Notes: generated by a model from the letters alone, not told the origin. DNA of 33,796 nt from Rhodocyclaceae bacterium (GCA_020445765.1 JAGRFY010000045.1:1-33796); one strand, 5' to 3'. Shown: positions 25,190 through 33,093, counted from the first letter of the stretch. Made by a program: numbers and translations.

Positions 25190-25969
25190 TCAGGCCGCCA
25201 GTTCGACCGGATCGGATTGCCGGCGCGACAGCGCCTGCCGGATCGCGGCCCGGGTCGCGATGCCGACGTGCCGGCGATGCCGGTCGGCGACGTCGTGGGG
25301 CTCGGACCACAGCAAACGGACGGTCAGCCCGCGAGCGCGGCAGATCGCCGCGATCGATGCCACCAGCGAGGTGTCGCCGACATAGGCCGGAATCGGCGAG
25401 CGTCGACCGTCCTCTGACTCGTAGCGGATCGCCAGCGGAACCACCCGGGCGCCGGCATCGATTGCCGGCTGAAGCAGGGCGGCATGGAAGGGCAGGACGT
25501 CGGCGCCGTCGCTGGTGGTGCCCTCCGGGAACATCGCGGTGAGCCTGCCGCGCGCGATCAGGTCGGCGATCTGGCGATTGACGCTGCGCGCATGGGCCCG
25601 ACTCGCACGGCGGACGAAGATCGTGTCGTTGCACGCCGCCAGCCAGCCGATCACCGGCCAGGCGCGTACCTCGGACTTGGCGACGAAGCTCGCCGGCGCC
25701 ACCGCGTTGATCGCGAAGATGTCGACCCAGGAGACGTGATTGGCGACGATGACGCTGCCTGCCGGCGGTGGCGGACCGTCACCGACGATGGCGATGTCGA
25801 GCGTGCGCACCAAGTCCCGAGACCAGCGCCGGCGCAGCGTCAGGCGCCGCGCCTCGCCGACCAGCGGGTAGATCGTCAGGATCGTCGCGAAGGCCCGCAG
25901 CAACAGCGCGGCGAGGCGCAGCCAGCGCCAGGCGCAGGCGGCGGAGGAGATCGGCCGATGCGGTTTCAG
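25190..25969 (-). CDS. 1-acyl-glycerol-3-phosphate/lyso-ornithine-lipid O-acyltransferase (OlsA/PlsC-like)
   Basis: About 259 residues. There is a hydrophobic N-terminus (LAALLLRAFATILTIYPLVG), the PlsC catalytic box NHVSWVDIFAI, the conserved FVAKSEVRAWPVIGWLA, and FPEGTTSDG. Together these define the glycerolipid acyltransferase family. The start is uncertain: the frame has no ATG or GTG between the olsB-like gene and the conserved region. The best fit is a CTG at 25969 that overlaps the olsB-like stop as CTGA; a TTG at 25903 is the alternative. It neighbours an OlsB-like N-acyltransferase, so ornithine lipid synthesis is the likely job. It converges on moaE with a 16-bp gap. Confidence 0.8.
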   Translation of the reverse strand: MKPHRPISSAACAWRWLRLAALLLRAFATILTIYPLVGEARRLTLRRRWSRDLVRTLDIAIVGDGPPPPAGSVIVANHVSWVDIFAINAVAPASFVAKSEVRAWPVIGWLAACNDTIFVRRASRAHARSVNRQIADLIARGRLTAMFPEGTTSDGADVLPFHAALLQPAIDAGARVVPLAIRYESEDGRRSPIPAYVGDTSLVASIAAICRARGLTVRLLWSEPHDVADRHRRHVGIATRAAIRQALSRRQSDPVELAA

Positions 25970-26724
25970 GCGGCACGCTCCATGAAGTGGCGGGCGTATT
26001 TTGCCTCGACCCGGTTCATCTGCATCAGGATCGGCAGATCCGCGGTATTGAAGTCGGGGTCCCAGGCCGGGGTGCCGCAGATCCACGCACCGGCTCTGAG
26101 GTAGGCCTTCAGCAGCGGCGGCACCGGGCAATCGAGATCGGCGCGAAGCGCGCCCAGCGGCAGCGGGCAGCGCGGGAACACGCGATATTCGGCCGGGCAC
26201 GCATGCTTGTCGCCGAGCGCGCGGTAGATGCTGGCTGCGGCGTGACCGCCGTCGGCCATGCTGATCGAGGCGCAGCCGAGCAGGTAGTCGTAGCCCATGG
26301 TCGCCATGTAGCGGGCGAGTCCCGACCACAGCAGGGCGATGGCGGCGCCGCTGCGATAGTCCGGATCGATGCAGGAGCGGCCGATTTCGACGATCCGCGG
26401 CCGCAGATGGCGCAACCGGGTCAGGTCGAATTCGTTCTCCGAGTAATAGCCGCCGATGCGCTGGGCGGCCAGCGGCGAAAGAATGCGATAGGTGCCGACG
26501 ATGCTGCCGCTGGCGTCGTCGCGCACCACCAGGTGCTCGCAATAGGGATCGTAGATGTCGTGGTCGACACCGGGCGTACGGCTGTTCAGACGGGCGCCGA
26601 GTTCGTCGGCGAAGACGCGATAGCGCAGCTTCTGTGCCGCCAGGATGTCGTTCTCGCTGCTGGCGAGGGCGACACTCAGCTTGCGCGCGCCGCGTTTGCG
26701 CGGCTGGGACTCGATCTGCAACAT
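25966..26724 (-). CDS. OlsB-like GNAT-family N-acyltransferase
   Basis: 252 residues. Family landmarks are LRYRVFADELGAR near residue 34, VDHDIYDPYCEHLVV, GSIVGTYRIL, GGYYSENEFDL and IVEIGRSCIDPDYRSGAAI. These occur in ornithine acyl-ACP N-acyltransferases and related hemolysin-like acyltransferases, which acylate ornithine in the first step of ornithine lipid formation. The stop overlaps the OlsA-like gene, as in known olsBA pairs. The substrate is inferred from the pair; acyl-homoserine or other amino-lipid synthesis is less likely. GGAG lies nine bases before the ATG. Confidence 0.8.
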   Translation of the reverse strand: MLQIESQPRKRGARKLSVALASSENDILAAQKLRYRVFADELGARLNSRTPGVDHDIYDPYCEHLVVRDDASGSIVGTYRILSPLAAQRIGGYYSENEFDLTRLRHLRPRIVEIGRSCIDPDYRSGAAIALLWSGLARYMATMGYDYLLGCASISMADGGHAAASIYRALGDKHACPAEYRVFPRCPLPLGALRADLDCPVPPLLKAYLRAGAWICGTPAWDPDFNTADLPILMQMNRVEAKYARHFMERAA

Positions 26725-26807
26725 GGCTCGGCTCCGATGGTCGTGTGCGCAGCCAATCTAAGAGCGCGACTTTTCAGCGCGGTGAAGGCGGCATGACGGC
26801 GATGTGA

Positions 26808-26830
26808 CGCCGGCGGCGCCGCCGCCGGCG
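26808..26830 (-). terminator. 10-bp GC-rich hairpin after the phasin-like gene
   Basis: The arms cgccggcggc (26808-26817) and gccgccggcg (26821-26830) pair perfectly around a three-base loop. It lies 15 bases after the stop codon of the minus-strand phasin-like gene. No T-tract follows. Confidence 0.5.
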
Positions 26831-26845
26831 CGATTCGATCACGCT

Positions 26846-27334
26846 TCAGGCGGCCTTGCGGCGGGTGCTGCTGCGGCCGGCGGCCTGCCCCCCGGTCGGC
26901 TCGACGCCGTCGCCGGAGTCATCGGCAAAGCCCGTGGCCGCATCGATGCCGGCGACGACCGCTGGCGCCAGCATTGCGGCGATGGACTCGTGCGCAATGC
27001 AGCGATCGCGGATGACGGCCGTCGCCTCGCCGACCGATTCCTGCAGCAGCGTGGCATGGGCTTCGAGATGTGCCAGCAGCCGCAGGTAGTCGTTGCACAA
27101 GGCCTTCATCGCGTCCGAATAGAGGATCGGCGCACGATCGCTGGTCAGGGTGTCGGGCAGTCGGCCGGCAAGGGCCGATCGTGCGAGTTCGCCGCAGTGG
27201 GCATTCGCATCGCGGCACAGGGCGAGCCACGCGTCGCTTGCGGTTGCGAGTGCATCGATCCATGCCGACTGGATGCAGCCGATGCTGTCCAGCAGGGCGG
27301 TGCAGGAAGCGTTGGATCTCAGGTGATTCGTCAT
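26846..27334 (-). CDS. Small phasin-like protein of unknown function
   Basis: 162 residues from an ATG at 27334, preceded by TGGAG seven bases upstream. The sequence is mostly predicted alpha-helix with hydrophobic heptads (ALCNDYLRLLAHLEAHATLLQE) and six cysteines (11, 20, 40, 47, 80, 112). A disordered tail ends in RSSTRRKAA. Helical organisation and a basic C-terminal tail resemble phasins, which coat polyhydroxyalkanoate granules, but I do not recognise a specific family. It is downstream of an alpha/beta hydrolase gene in the same direction, with an 89-bp gap, and is followed by the OlsB-like gene. Confidence 0.65.
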   Translation of the reverse strand: MTNHLRSNASCTALLDSIGCIQSAWIDALATASDAWLALCRDANAHCGELARSALAGRLPDTLTSDRAPILYSDAMKALCNDYLRLLAHLEAHATLLQESVGEATAVIRDRCIAHESIAAMLAPAVVAGIDAATGFADDSGDGVEPTGGQAAGRSSTRRKAA

Positions 27335-27423
27335 CGTGGGCTCCACGGTTGGCATCGGGAGCGACAGTCTGGCGAGGCGGCGTTGCAGCGCCACGACAGC
27401 CAGATTGCGATATGCAGACGAGA

Positions 27424-28191
27424 TCATGACGTCCGCGCTGCCGGCAGCGTGCGGTGCCAGCCGACGATCCGCTCGATCGTCCATTGCGGATCGTCCAGCG
27501 GCAGGTCGTGGCCGGCGTCGGGGTGGATCGCGCTGGTGCAGCCCCAGGCCTCGGCGATTCGGCGCGAGCAGCAGGGGTCGACGAGGTCGTCGCCGGCGCC
27601 GGCCAGCACCAGCACCGGCGCCGCGGGGGCGTGTGCGCCCAGGTCGTAGCGCTGCGCCGCCAGCAACTGGCGCAAGGCGTTGGCGCGGCTGACGGGGTGC
27701 TGCCTGCGCCAGCCGACCCAGTCCGCGAGCAGCGCGTCGTCGTGTCGTCGCAGGCGACTGGTCAGCCGCAGGATCGAGCGTTCGCTGCGGTCGGCCGAGT
27801 GCGGTGACAGCAGCAAACGGCCGACGACGGGCAGCGCGCGCGGGCGCATGCGCTGATGCCAGCGCGCAAGCGGACGCATGCTGGTACCGATCAGCACGGC
27901 CGACGCCACCTCCGCCGGATGGCGCAACATCCATTCGGTCGCGATCATGCCGCCGAGGGAAAGCGCCAGCAGCCGCACCGGATAGGCGCAGGGCCTGGCG
28001 GCCAGGCTCGCCCGGCAGTCCGCCAGCAGGCCGGCAATCGTCGTTGGGCTGGTTTCGCGGCAGCGCGACCCATTGCCGGGCAGGTCGAGGCATTGCACCG
28101 GGTCGCCGATGGCCCGCTCGAATTCGCGCGCGAACCTACCCCAGTGGTGGCTGTCCCGGGTCAGGCCGCGCAGCAGAATCCAGGTCGTCAC
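27424..28191 (-). CDS. Alpha/beta hydrolase
   Basis: 255 residues from a GTG start overlapping the M14 peptidase stop as GTGA. The nucleophile elbow is LSLGG with S78. The likely acid is Asp201 or Asp202 (GAGDDLVDP) and the histidine is H228 (DAGHDLPLDD), so the triad is complete. The lid region (100-180) is rich in arginine. Substrate cannot be told from sequence; esterase/lipase or BioH-like activity are possibilities. It is translationally coupled to the M14 enzyme, which suggests that they act together. Confidence 0.85.
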   Translation of the reverse strand: MTTWILLRGLTRDSHHWGRFAREFERAIGDPVQCLDLPGNGSRCRETSPTTIAGLLADCRASLAARPCAYPVRLLALSLGGMIATEWMLRHPAEVASAVLIGTSMRPLARWHQRMRPRALPVVGRLLLSPHSADRSERSILRLTSRLRRHDDALLADWVGWRRQHPVSRANALRQLLAAQRYDLGAHAPAAPVLVLAGAGDDLVDPCCSRRIAEAWGCTSAIHPDAGHDLPLDDPQWTIERIVGWHRTLPAARTS

Positions 28192-29219
28192 CGCGGCCTC
28201 GATGCATACCACTCGGCGATCGCCTGCGCGTGCAGGGCTTCGCGGGTGGCTGGCGACGGCAGCCAGCGGGCGTGGCTGGCGACCGCACGCAACAGGAAAT
28301 CCATCAGCGCGAGATGCCGTCTCATGACGCGCTGGATGCGATGGCCGGCCATCGGATTGAAGATGCCCGCCCGGGACAGCAACTGTCTCGGATTCTTCTT
28401 CACCCACAGCCACGAACCCATCTCGAGGGTCAGGGGCAGGAACAGGCTGGTGGCGCTTGAGAGGGCATCGAGATAGGCGTGGTCCCACAGGTCGCCATGG
28501 GTCAGGTACTGCAGGCTCTGGGGTTCGAAGATGTAGTTGTGGTGGCAGTGGACCTGATCGAGCAGGGACTTCAGCGCGCGCATCTCCGCCAGATGAGGGA
28601 TCGGTCTGCGACTGTGCGCGAACGGAAACCAGATGCGATCGCGGATGCCGAAGCCGGAATGGCAATCGAGCGCGATCGAGAACCGGCGGGGCAGGAGTTC
28701 GGCAGCGATCAGGGTGGTCAACGCGCGGGCTTCGATCTCCATCGGCTGTCCTGCCTGGCCGCGGTACCACGGCAGGGCAGGGCTCAATCGCTGGCCGCCG
28801 AGCAGGAAGGGGACGCGCTCGCCGGATTCGAGCGGCGCGTTGCGCATCAGGTCGACGCCATGCGGATTGGCCCGGGTTCCCAGCCACATGCCGCCCGGAT
28901 TGCAGATCGGAAGGAACACCAGACGGACGCGCTCGAGAATGCCGTGCAGGCTGTCGTCCCATGACAGTCTCGAAACGAGGTTGCGCAGGAAGCTCAGCAC
29001 CACGCCGCTGCCGATGCGCTCCAGTCCGTGGACGCCGCCGACGAATGCGATCGCGGGGCATTGCGCTGCCGGATTGCCGAGGCCGATGGCATCGACCGGA
29101 AAGCGCATGTCACCGACCCGGACCTCGCAGAGGGTGTCGACGTCCAGCGCATCCGGCGCCATCGCGACGATCGCAGCCAGTTCGCGGATCTCGGCCAGCG
29201 GCGACGGCGAGTCGCTCAT
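28188..29219 (-). CDS. M14-type zinc carboxypeptidase
   Basis: 343 residues from MSDSPSPL; an ATG 33 bases upstream would extend it. Zinc ligands are H64 and E67 (GGVHGLERIG) and H187 (LDCHSG). A substrate-binding Asn118/Arg126 pair lies in NPHGVDLMRN, and the catalytic Glu266 in LTLEMGSW. All M14 active-site residues appear intact. No signal peptide is seen, so it likely acts in the cytoplasm, on peptides or peptide-like conjugates. It is the first gene of a pair with the alpha/beta hydrolase. No ribosome binding site is obvious. Confidence 0.85.
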   Translation of the reverse strand: MSDSPSPLAEIRELAAIVAMAPDALDVDTLCEVRVGDMRFPVDAIGLGNPAAQCPAIAFVGGVHGLERIGSGVVLSFLRNLVSRLSWDDSLHGILERVRLVFLPICNPGGMWLGTRANPHGVDLMRNAPLESGERVPFLLGGQRLSPALPWYRGQAGQPMEIEARALTTLIAAELLPRRFSIALDCHSGFGIRDRIWFPFAHSRRPIPHLAEMRALKSLLDQVHCHHNYIFEPQSLQYLTHGDLWDHAYLDALSSATSLFLPLTLEMGSWLWVKKNPRQLLSRAGIFNPMAGHRIQRVMRRHLALMDFLLRAVASHARWLPSPATREALHAQAIAEWYASRPR

Positions 29220-29422
29220 CGCCCGTCGACGCGCGCGCGGCGACGATGACATGCAAACGGGCTGCCTGGCCCGGCGACATCTGCGCGCAACATGCCGGCG
29301 TTAGGCTGGCCCCATGACCACGACGAGGCGTCCTGCGACGGTGCATGCGATGAGCAGCGGGCGATGCCGGCCATGGCAGGCCAAGCTTCGGCATTCAGCC
29401 GGACGTCCGCGACGGGTGGACG

Positions 29423-29566
29423 ATGGCGGCTGAGCCTACGCGTGCGACGCTGGCGCGGATGCTGGGGCGTGGCGCCAGCCTGATGGGCATCGCTTGTGCG
29501 ATGCTGGCCGGGCTGACCGAAGTGATCGCGCTGTGGCGCGTGCGCAGCCACAGGCAAGGGCGCTAG
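29423..29566 (+). CDS. Possible 47-residue membrane peptide
   Basis: An ATG ORF running against its neighbours, in the 378-bp gap between the M14 gene and the CNB-domain gene. It encodes a short hydrophilic start, a ~20-residue hydrophobic helix (ASLMGIACAMLAGLTEVIAL) and a basic tail (WRVRSHRQGR), a layout common in small inner-membrane proteins. GGTGGA lies only two bases before the ATG, which is too close to be a good ribosome binding site. A 39-codon ORF at 29313-29432 overlaps its start. Chance ORF is a real alternative. Confidence 0.35.
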   Translation: MAAEPTRATLARMLGRGASLMGIACAMLAGLTEVIALWRVRSHRQGR

Positions 29567-29597
29567 GCATTTCGCGGACGTCTTCCGCACGCCTGCC

Positions 29598-29972
29598 TCA
29601 GTCGCGGGTCCGGCCGGACTCCGGCAGTCCCGGCCCGCGGAGGCGTCGCGCCATCACGCGAATGACATCGATGGCGAAGCCCGGCGAGTTGCGGACGAGG
29701 AACAGGAAGCGGTCGCCCGATATCCGCGCCAGAGTGCATTCGGACACGGCGGTGGTGACGAGCGAACATGGCCCGGGCTCGAGCAGCGCGTCTTCACCGA
29801 AGAAGTCCCCGGGACCGAGGGTCTCGACGTCGGCGCCACCGCGCGAGAGTTCGATATGGCCGTCGAGCAGCACGTACATGACGTCGTTGGTGTCGCCGGG
29901 GCGAAGCAGCGTTTCGCCAATCGCGAGACGGACGAGATCGGGCTCGTTGCGGAAGAGGTCGAACGACAGCAT
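29598..29972 (-). CDS. Stand-alone cyclic-nucleotide-binding domain protein
   Basis: 124 residues from MLSFDLFR. It has the CNB roll (GETLLRPGDTNDVMYVLLDGHIELSRGG, then LGPGDFFGEDALLEPGPCSLVTTAVSECTLARISGD) and the terminal helix LVRNSPGFAIDVIRVMARRLR. The phosphate-binding cassette region FFGEDALLEPGPCSLVT has no Arg at the usual place. No DNA-binding helix-turn-helix or other effector follows, so it is not a CRP-type regulator. It likely acts by protein contact or as a ligand buffer. It lies downstream of the degenerate ABC ATPase gene in the same direction, with a 94-bp gap. Confidence 0.85.
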   Translation of the reverse strand: MLSFDLFRNEPDLVRLAIGETLLRPGDTNDVMYVLLDGHIELSRGGADVETLGPGDFFGEDALLEPGPCSLVTTAVSECTLARISGDRFLFLVRNSPGFAIDVIRVMARRLRGPGLPESGRTRD

Positions 29973-30066
29973 CGGAAGGGCATCCGGAAATTTGCAGAAT
30001 GCCCGCCATGATAGGGACCCAAGATAACGGTTTTGTTGCGCCCCCCGGATGATGCGTGCGCTCGGT

Positions 30067-30780
30067 TCAGGCGACCAGTGTCGCGGGCCGGCGAGGATCG
30101 AGGGCATTGCTCGCTATCGCCTCGCGGATTCGTGGATCGCCTGGATTGCCGATGATCGCACTGCCCCGGGCGCGGGCCTCGAGGATCATCTCGGTGACGA
30201 CGTGGCGGGTCGGCCGGTCGAGGCCGATACCCGGTTCGTCCAGCACGATCAGGGCCTTTGGCGCGACGAATCCGCGGGCGATGGCCACCTGTCTGCGTTC
30301 GGTCGGCGACAGCGTCGTTGGCGGGTGTTGCCAGATCTTGCGCGAAATGCAGAGGCGTTCGAACAACTGCGCCACCCGGTGCAGGGCTTCGTCCGGCGCC
30401 GAGCCGAGTGCGATCAGCGGTTGCGCGACCAGATCGCGAGTCGCGATGCGTGGCACCGTCCGCAACTGCTGCCCGACCAGGCCGATCGTCGTTCGCCGCA
30501 GTTCGAACAGCATCTCGTCCGGCAGGCTGCAGAGATCCAGGATCAGGCCATCGGACGAGCGCCTGAGCAGGACCGTGCCGCCAGGCACCGGACGGATGCC
30601 GCAGATTGCGCGCAGCAGGGTGTGCCTGCCACGGTCCGGCGGTGCGTCGAGCATCAGACAGTCGCCCGGGTGAAGGTCGAAGCCGAGCGTGGGCTGCAGC
30701 GGCGGGCAGCCCACGTCGGGACCGGCCCGCCGGAACGGCTTCGCGGGCATCCTGACCGCGAGAATCGGTGCCAGGTCCAT
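30067..30780 (-). CDS. ABC-type ATPase with degenerate P-loop (possible pseudo-ATPase)
   Basis: 237 residues; GGGAG six bases upstream sets the start. Overall layout follows ABC ATPases of the PhnL/LolD type: LMLDAP... TLLRAICG, Q104 of the Q-loop (LVGQQ), LSPTERRQVAIARG in place of LSGGE, and Walker B LIVLDEPGIGLD (177-188). The Walker A is broken: residues 46-54 read APPDRGRHT where GxxGxGKST is expected, so the lysine is Arg52, the following Ser is His53 and two glycines are lost. The switch histidine is also missing (GNPGD). No permease or binding-protein gene lies next to it. ATP hydrolysis is doubtful; the role is unknown. Confidence 0.75.
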   Translation of the reverse strand: MDLAPILAVRMPAKPFRRAGPDVGCPPLQPTLGFDLHPGDCLMLDAPPDRGRHTLLRAICGIRPVPGGTVLLRRSSDGLILDLCSLPDEMLFELRRTTIGLVGQQLRTVPRIATRDLVAQPLIALGSAPDEALHRVAQLFERLCISRKIWQHPPTTLSPTERRQVAIARGFVAPKALIVLDEPGIGLDRPTRHVVTEMILEARARGSAIIGNPGDPRIREAIASNALDPRRPATLVA

Positions 30781-30836
30781 TGAGTGCTCCCGATCCTGCT
30801 TGCGGGCATCGACCGATTTCGTGCCCGGCGAGATTC

Positions 30837-30858
30837 GGTGACCGTCCATCCGGTCACC
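30837..30858 (-). terminator. Hairpin between the GDPD gene and the ABC-like gene
   Basis: Seven-base arms (ggtgacc at 30837-30843, ggtcacc at 30852-30858) with an eight-base loop lie 14 bases beyond the GDPD stop codon (minus strand). No T-tract follows. A separate 12-bp palindrome (30863-30874) overlaps that stop. Confidence 0.35.
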
Positions 30859-30872
30859 CTTCGATGCCGGCA

Positions 30873-32156
30873 TCAGAGACCGATGCAGTTCGCGTAATAG
30901 GTGGTCGTCGCCGGCCAGTCCGAGAACACGCCCAGGACCCCGACATCCCGCGCGAGCACGTCGAGCACGCGCATGATGTCGCCCTCGCGGCTGACCGCGG
31001 CGTCGAAGCTCTGGTAGTAGAAGCCGTTGTCGCCGTCGGCCAGGATGCCGGAGCGCTCGAGCGTCCACGTGATGATGTCGAGACCGGCCGCGCGGGCGTC
31101 GAGCGCCGCTTGCGAGGCGACGATGTTGCCGGCGCCGTCATCGGCGAGCAGGGCGAAGATCGGCGGCGCCCAGATGTTGATGCCGCTCGCCTTGAGTGCT
31201 GCCAGTTCGGCAGCCGATGGCAGTTCGGCGACGGTATTGGCGCTGTCGAGGTAGACCGCCTGATCGCCGAATGCCGGCTCGTTCTCAATCCAGTCGTGCA
31301 CATCGGCAATGTCGAAGGACTGGGCGAACACGCGCCGCGGCGGTACGCCCGCCGCCTTGTATTCGTCGATCATCTTCTGTGCGTAGGCTTGCCGGCTCAT
31401 GCCGTTGAAGGGCATCGCGACTACGGGCGACTTCAACTCGGGGGTCATGGCGACGCCCAGCGACTCGAACAGCGCGATGCTCTCGGCGTGGGTCATCAGG
31501 GTGCCGCTGGTCGGGCCGCTGTAGAGATCGGTACGCCAGTTCGGTGTGGCCGCCATGTACGCCTCGACCGTCGTTGCCCGCGGATCGGCTGCATCCATCT
31601 TGCCGCGCAATTGCTTGAACTCGGCCAGCGTGATGTCGGAGGTGCGGCATTCGGCCCGCGCCGCTTCGACCAGATTGCCGGCATCGTCGAACTGCGCCGG
31701 CACGAAGGGCTGGGTACACTTCGCGGCAAGCGCCGGAATTGCCAGGATGTCGGTCGTGGTGTGCAGGTCGTTCTGGGCGTGACGGCAAACCAGTTCGAGA
31801 TCCTTGGTGAAGGTGACGTCGCATTCGATGATGCCCGCACCCATGCGAGCGGCTGCCAGATAGGACTCCAGCGTGTGCTCGGGAAACTGCATTGCGGCGC
31901 CGCGATGACCGATCGAGAACATGCTGGGCCGGTTGGCGCCGCGCTTGCATCGGAGCAGTTCCTGCTTCAATTCGCTGGCAGCCATGTCGTCGACCAGGAA
32001 GTAGGGGCGCGGGCCCAGCGCGACGACAACGGGGGTGCGGGCGCGTGCATCGTGGCGATCGCGGTCCTCGGCGTGTCCGCGCTCGGCGGCAGCCGGCGTG
32101 CTCGACAGCAAGGCAACGCCCGCGCAGGCGGCGAGCAGGGTCGAACTCCAAAACAT
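30873..32156 (-). CDS. Secreted glycerophosphodiester phosphodiesterase family protein
   Basis: 427 residues from the ATG at 32156, favoured over an ATG six bases upstream because AGGAG then sits seven bases away. A signal peptide ([20 protein letters not shown]) opens the protein. The GDPD core has [18 protein letters not shown] (H84, R85, E93), the metal ligands E111 and D113 (IIECDVTF), a catalytic H126 (VCRHAQND) and MTPELKSP. Enzymes of this family split glycerophosphodiesters to glycerol-3-phosphate and an alcohol, here in the periplasm or outside. The protein is longer than the usual ~250-350, with an inserted region near residues 135-200. Confidence 0.9.
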   Translation of the reverse strand: MFWSSTLLAACAGVALLSSTPAAAERGHAEDRDRHDARARTPVVVALGPRPYFLVDDMAASELKQELLRCKRGANRPSMFSIGHRGAAMQFPEHTLESYLAAARMGAGIIECDVTFTKDLELVCRHAQNDLHTTTDILAIPALAAKCTQPFVPAQFDDAGNLVEAARAECRTSDITLAEFKQLRGKMDAADPRATTVEAYMAATPNWRTDLYSGPTSGTLMTHAESIALFESLGVAMTPELKSPVVAMPFNGMSRQAYAQKMIDEYKAAGVPPRRVFAQSFDIADVHDWIENEPAFGDQAVYLDSANTVAELPSAAELAALKASGINIWAPPIFALLADDGAGNIVASQAALDARAAGLDIITWTLERSGILADGDNGFYYQSFDAAVSREGDIMRVLDVLARDVGVLGVFSDWPATTTYYANCIGL

Positions 32157-32284
32157 TCGCATTCTCCTGAGTGAGTCCCGAAAGGGGGTGCGGAGCAGTG
32201 TCTGCGTCCGCTGCGCAGGCTATGCGAACAAGGTTTCGATCCGGTGACGCCCGTCGCACCGCTGCGGCAGATTCGGGCAAAGAA

Positions 32285-32306
32285 AAAGGCGCCCGAAGGC
32301 GCCTTT
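32285..32306 (-). terminator. Rho-independent terminator of the phasin gene
   Basis: On the minus strand AAAGGCGCC and GGCGCCTTT form a perfect nine-base stem with a TTCG tetraloop, followed by further T residues. It begins 20 bases after the phasin stop codon. A textbook intrinsic terminator. Confidence 0.9.
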
Positions 32307-32326
32307 GTCCGCAGTGGGCGGCAGGC

Positions 32327-32851
32327 TTACTTCTTGGTGGTGCGCTTTGCCGGGACGCCGCCGGCCTGCGAGAAGGCCTGGAACGCTTCGGTCGAGGCAC
32401 GGGTCATCTGCTCGAATGCGCTCTGGGCCTGGCTCATTGCGTTCTGCAGCACGTTCATCGCGTTCTGGTCGCCGAACTGCATGCCGCTGAACATCTTCTG
32501 CATGGCTTCCATCGCGTCGTTGCTGCCGGAGGCGAGCTGCTCGCTGACCAGGCGACCGACTTCGGCCTGGGCCGAGCCGGTGATTTCGGCGATCTGGCGT
32601 GCGCAGGCGAGCATCTTCTCGGTCGCGACCTGGGCGTAGTCCGTGCGCATGGTCAGCAGATCCTTCGGGTCGCGGGCGGACGACAGGGCCTTGGCGTTGG
32701 CGACGCTGTCCTCGAACAGCTCCTTGGCGGTCTGTACCTGGACTTCCATGATGCGCTGGGAGTTCTCGATCGACATCTGGGCGAGCCGCATGGCGGTCTC
32801 GAGGTTCTTCTTCTGCAGTGCGGTGAATTGTTCCTGCTGCTTGGTTGACAT
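32327..32851 (-). CDS. phaP: Phasin (polyhydroxyalkanoate granule-associated protein)
   Basis: 174 residues from MSTKQQEQ; GGAGG five bases upstream fixes the start. It is almost entirely helical, with the phasin-family pattern QFTALQKKNLETAMRLAQMSIENSQRIMEVQVQTAKEL in parts and a later QNAMSQAQSAFEQMTRASTEAFQAF segment. It ends in a basic tail AKRTTKK. Phasins coat PHA granules and control their number and size. It is a single-gene unit with its own terminator, divergent from clpB. Confidence 0.93.
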   Translation of the reverse strand: MSTKQQEQFTALQKKNLETAMRLAQMSIENSQRIMEVQVQTAKELFEDSVANAKALSSARDPKDLLTMRTDYAQVATEKMLACARQIAEITGSAQAEVGRLVSEQLASGSNDAMEAMQKMFSGMQFGDQNAMNVLQNAMSQAQSAFEQMTRASTEAFQAFSQAGGVPAKRTTKK

Positions 32852-33015
32852 GGTTCCCTCCACTAGAAAATGTAAATTTTGCCAGAGGCTCGAGCTTGTC
32901 CCGACGCAGAACCCGGTCATGTTGGTTCTGCTCCTCCGCCTCATGCCGCAAGATAGCATCATGTTGCGGCCGCGTCACCGTCTGTGCGCCGTTTAAGCCC
33001 ATGAGTTGCATGGAT

Positions 33016-33032
33016 TTGTTGCATTGCAACAA
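33016..33032. promoter_or_regulatory. TTGCA-type palindrome between phaP and clpB, candidate PhaR site
   Basis: Arms ttgttgca (33016-33023) and tgcaacaa (33025-33032) with one central base form a 17-bp palindrome. Two further TTGCA/TGCAA half-sites flank it at 33006-33010 and 33041-33045. PhaR-type repressors of phasin genes are known to bind TGCA-containing sites, so this is a reasonable candidate operator for phaP. The assignment to PhaR is inference. Confidence 0.5.
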
Positions 33033-33064
33033 CAGATGGCTGCAATTGCCTTCGCGATCGCCGC

Positions 33065-33093
33065 GTTGAAATCGTCGAATCACGTCCCCACAT
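33065..33093 (+). promoter_or_regulatory. Sigma-32-like heat-shock promoter of clpB
   Basis: GTTGAAA (33065-33071) and CCCCACAT (33086-33093), 14 bp apart, match the heat-shock sigma factor pattern CTTGAAA and CCCCATNT with two changes. Transcription would start about 30 bases before the clpB ATG. clpB is a classic heat-shock gene, which supports the call. Confidence 0.65.

Noticed and set aside
29216-29590. Minus-strand frame of 124 codons in the gap between the M14 and CNB genes
   Set aside because: It is rich in His/Arg/Pro/Ser with no domain or ribosome binding site, and looks like a chance frame.
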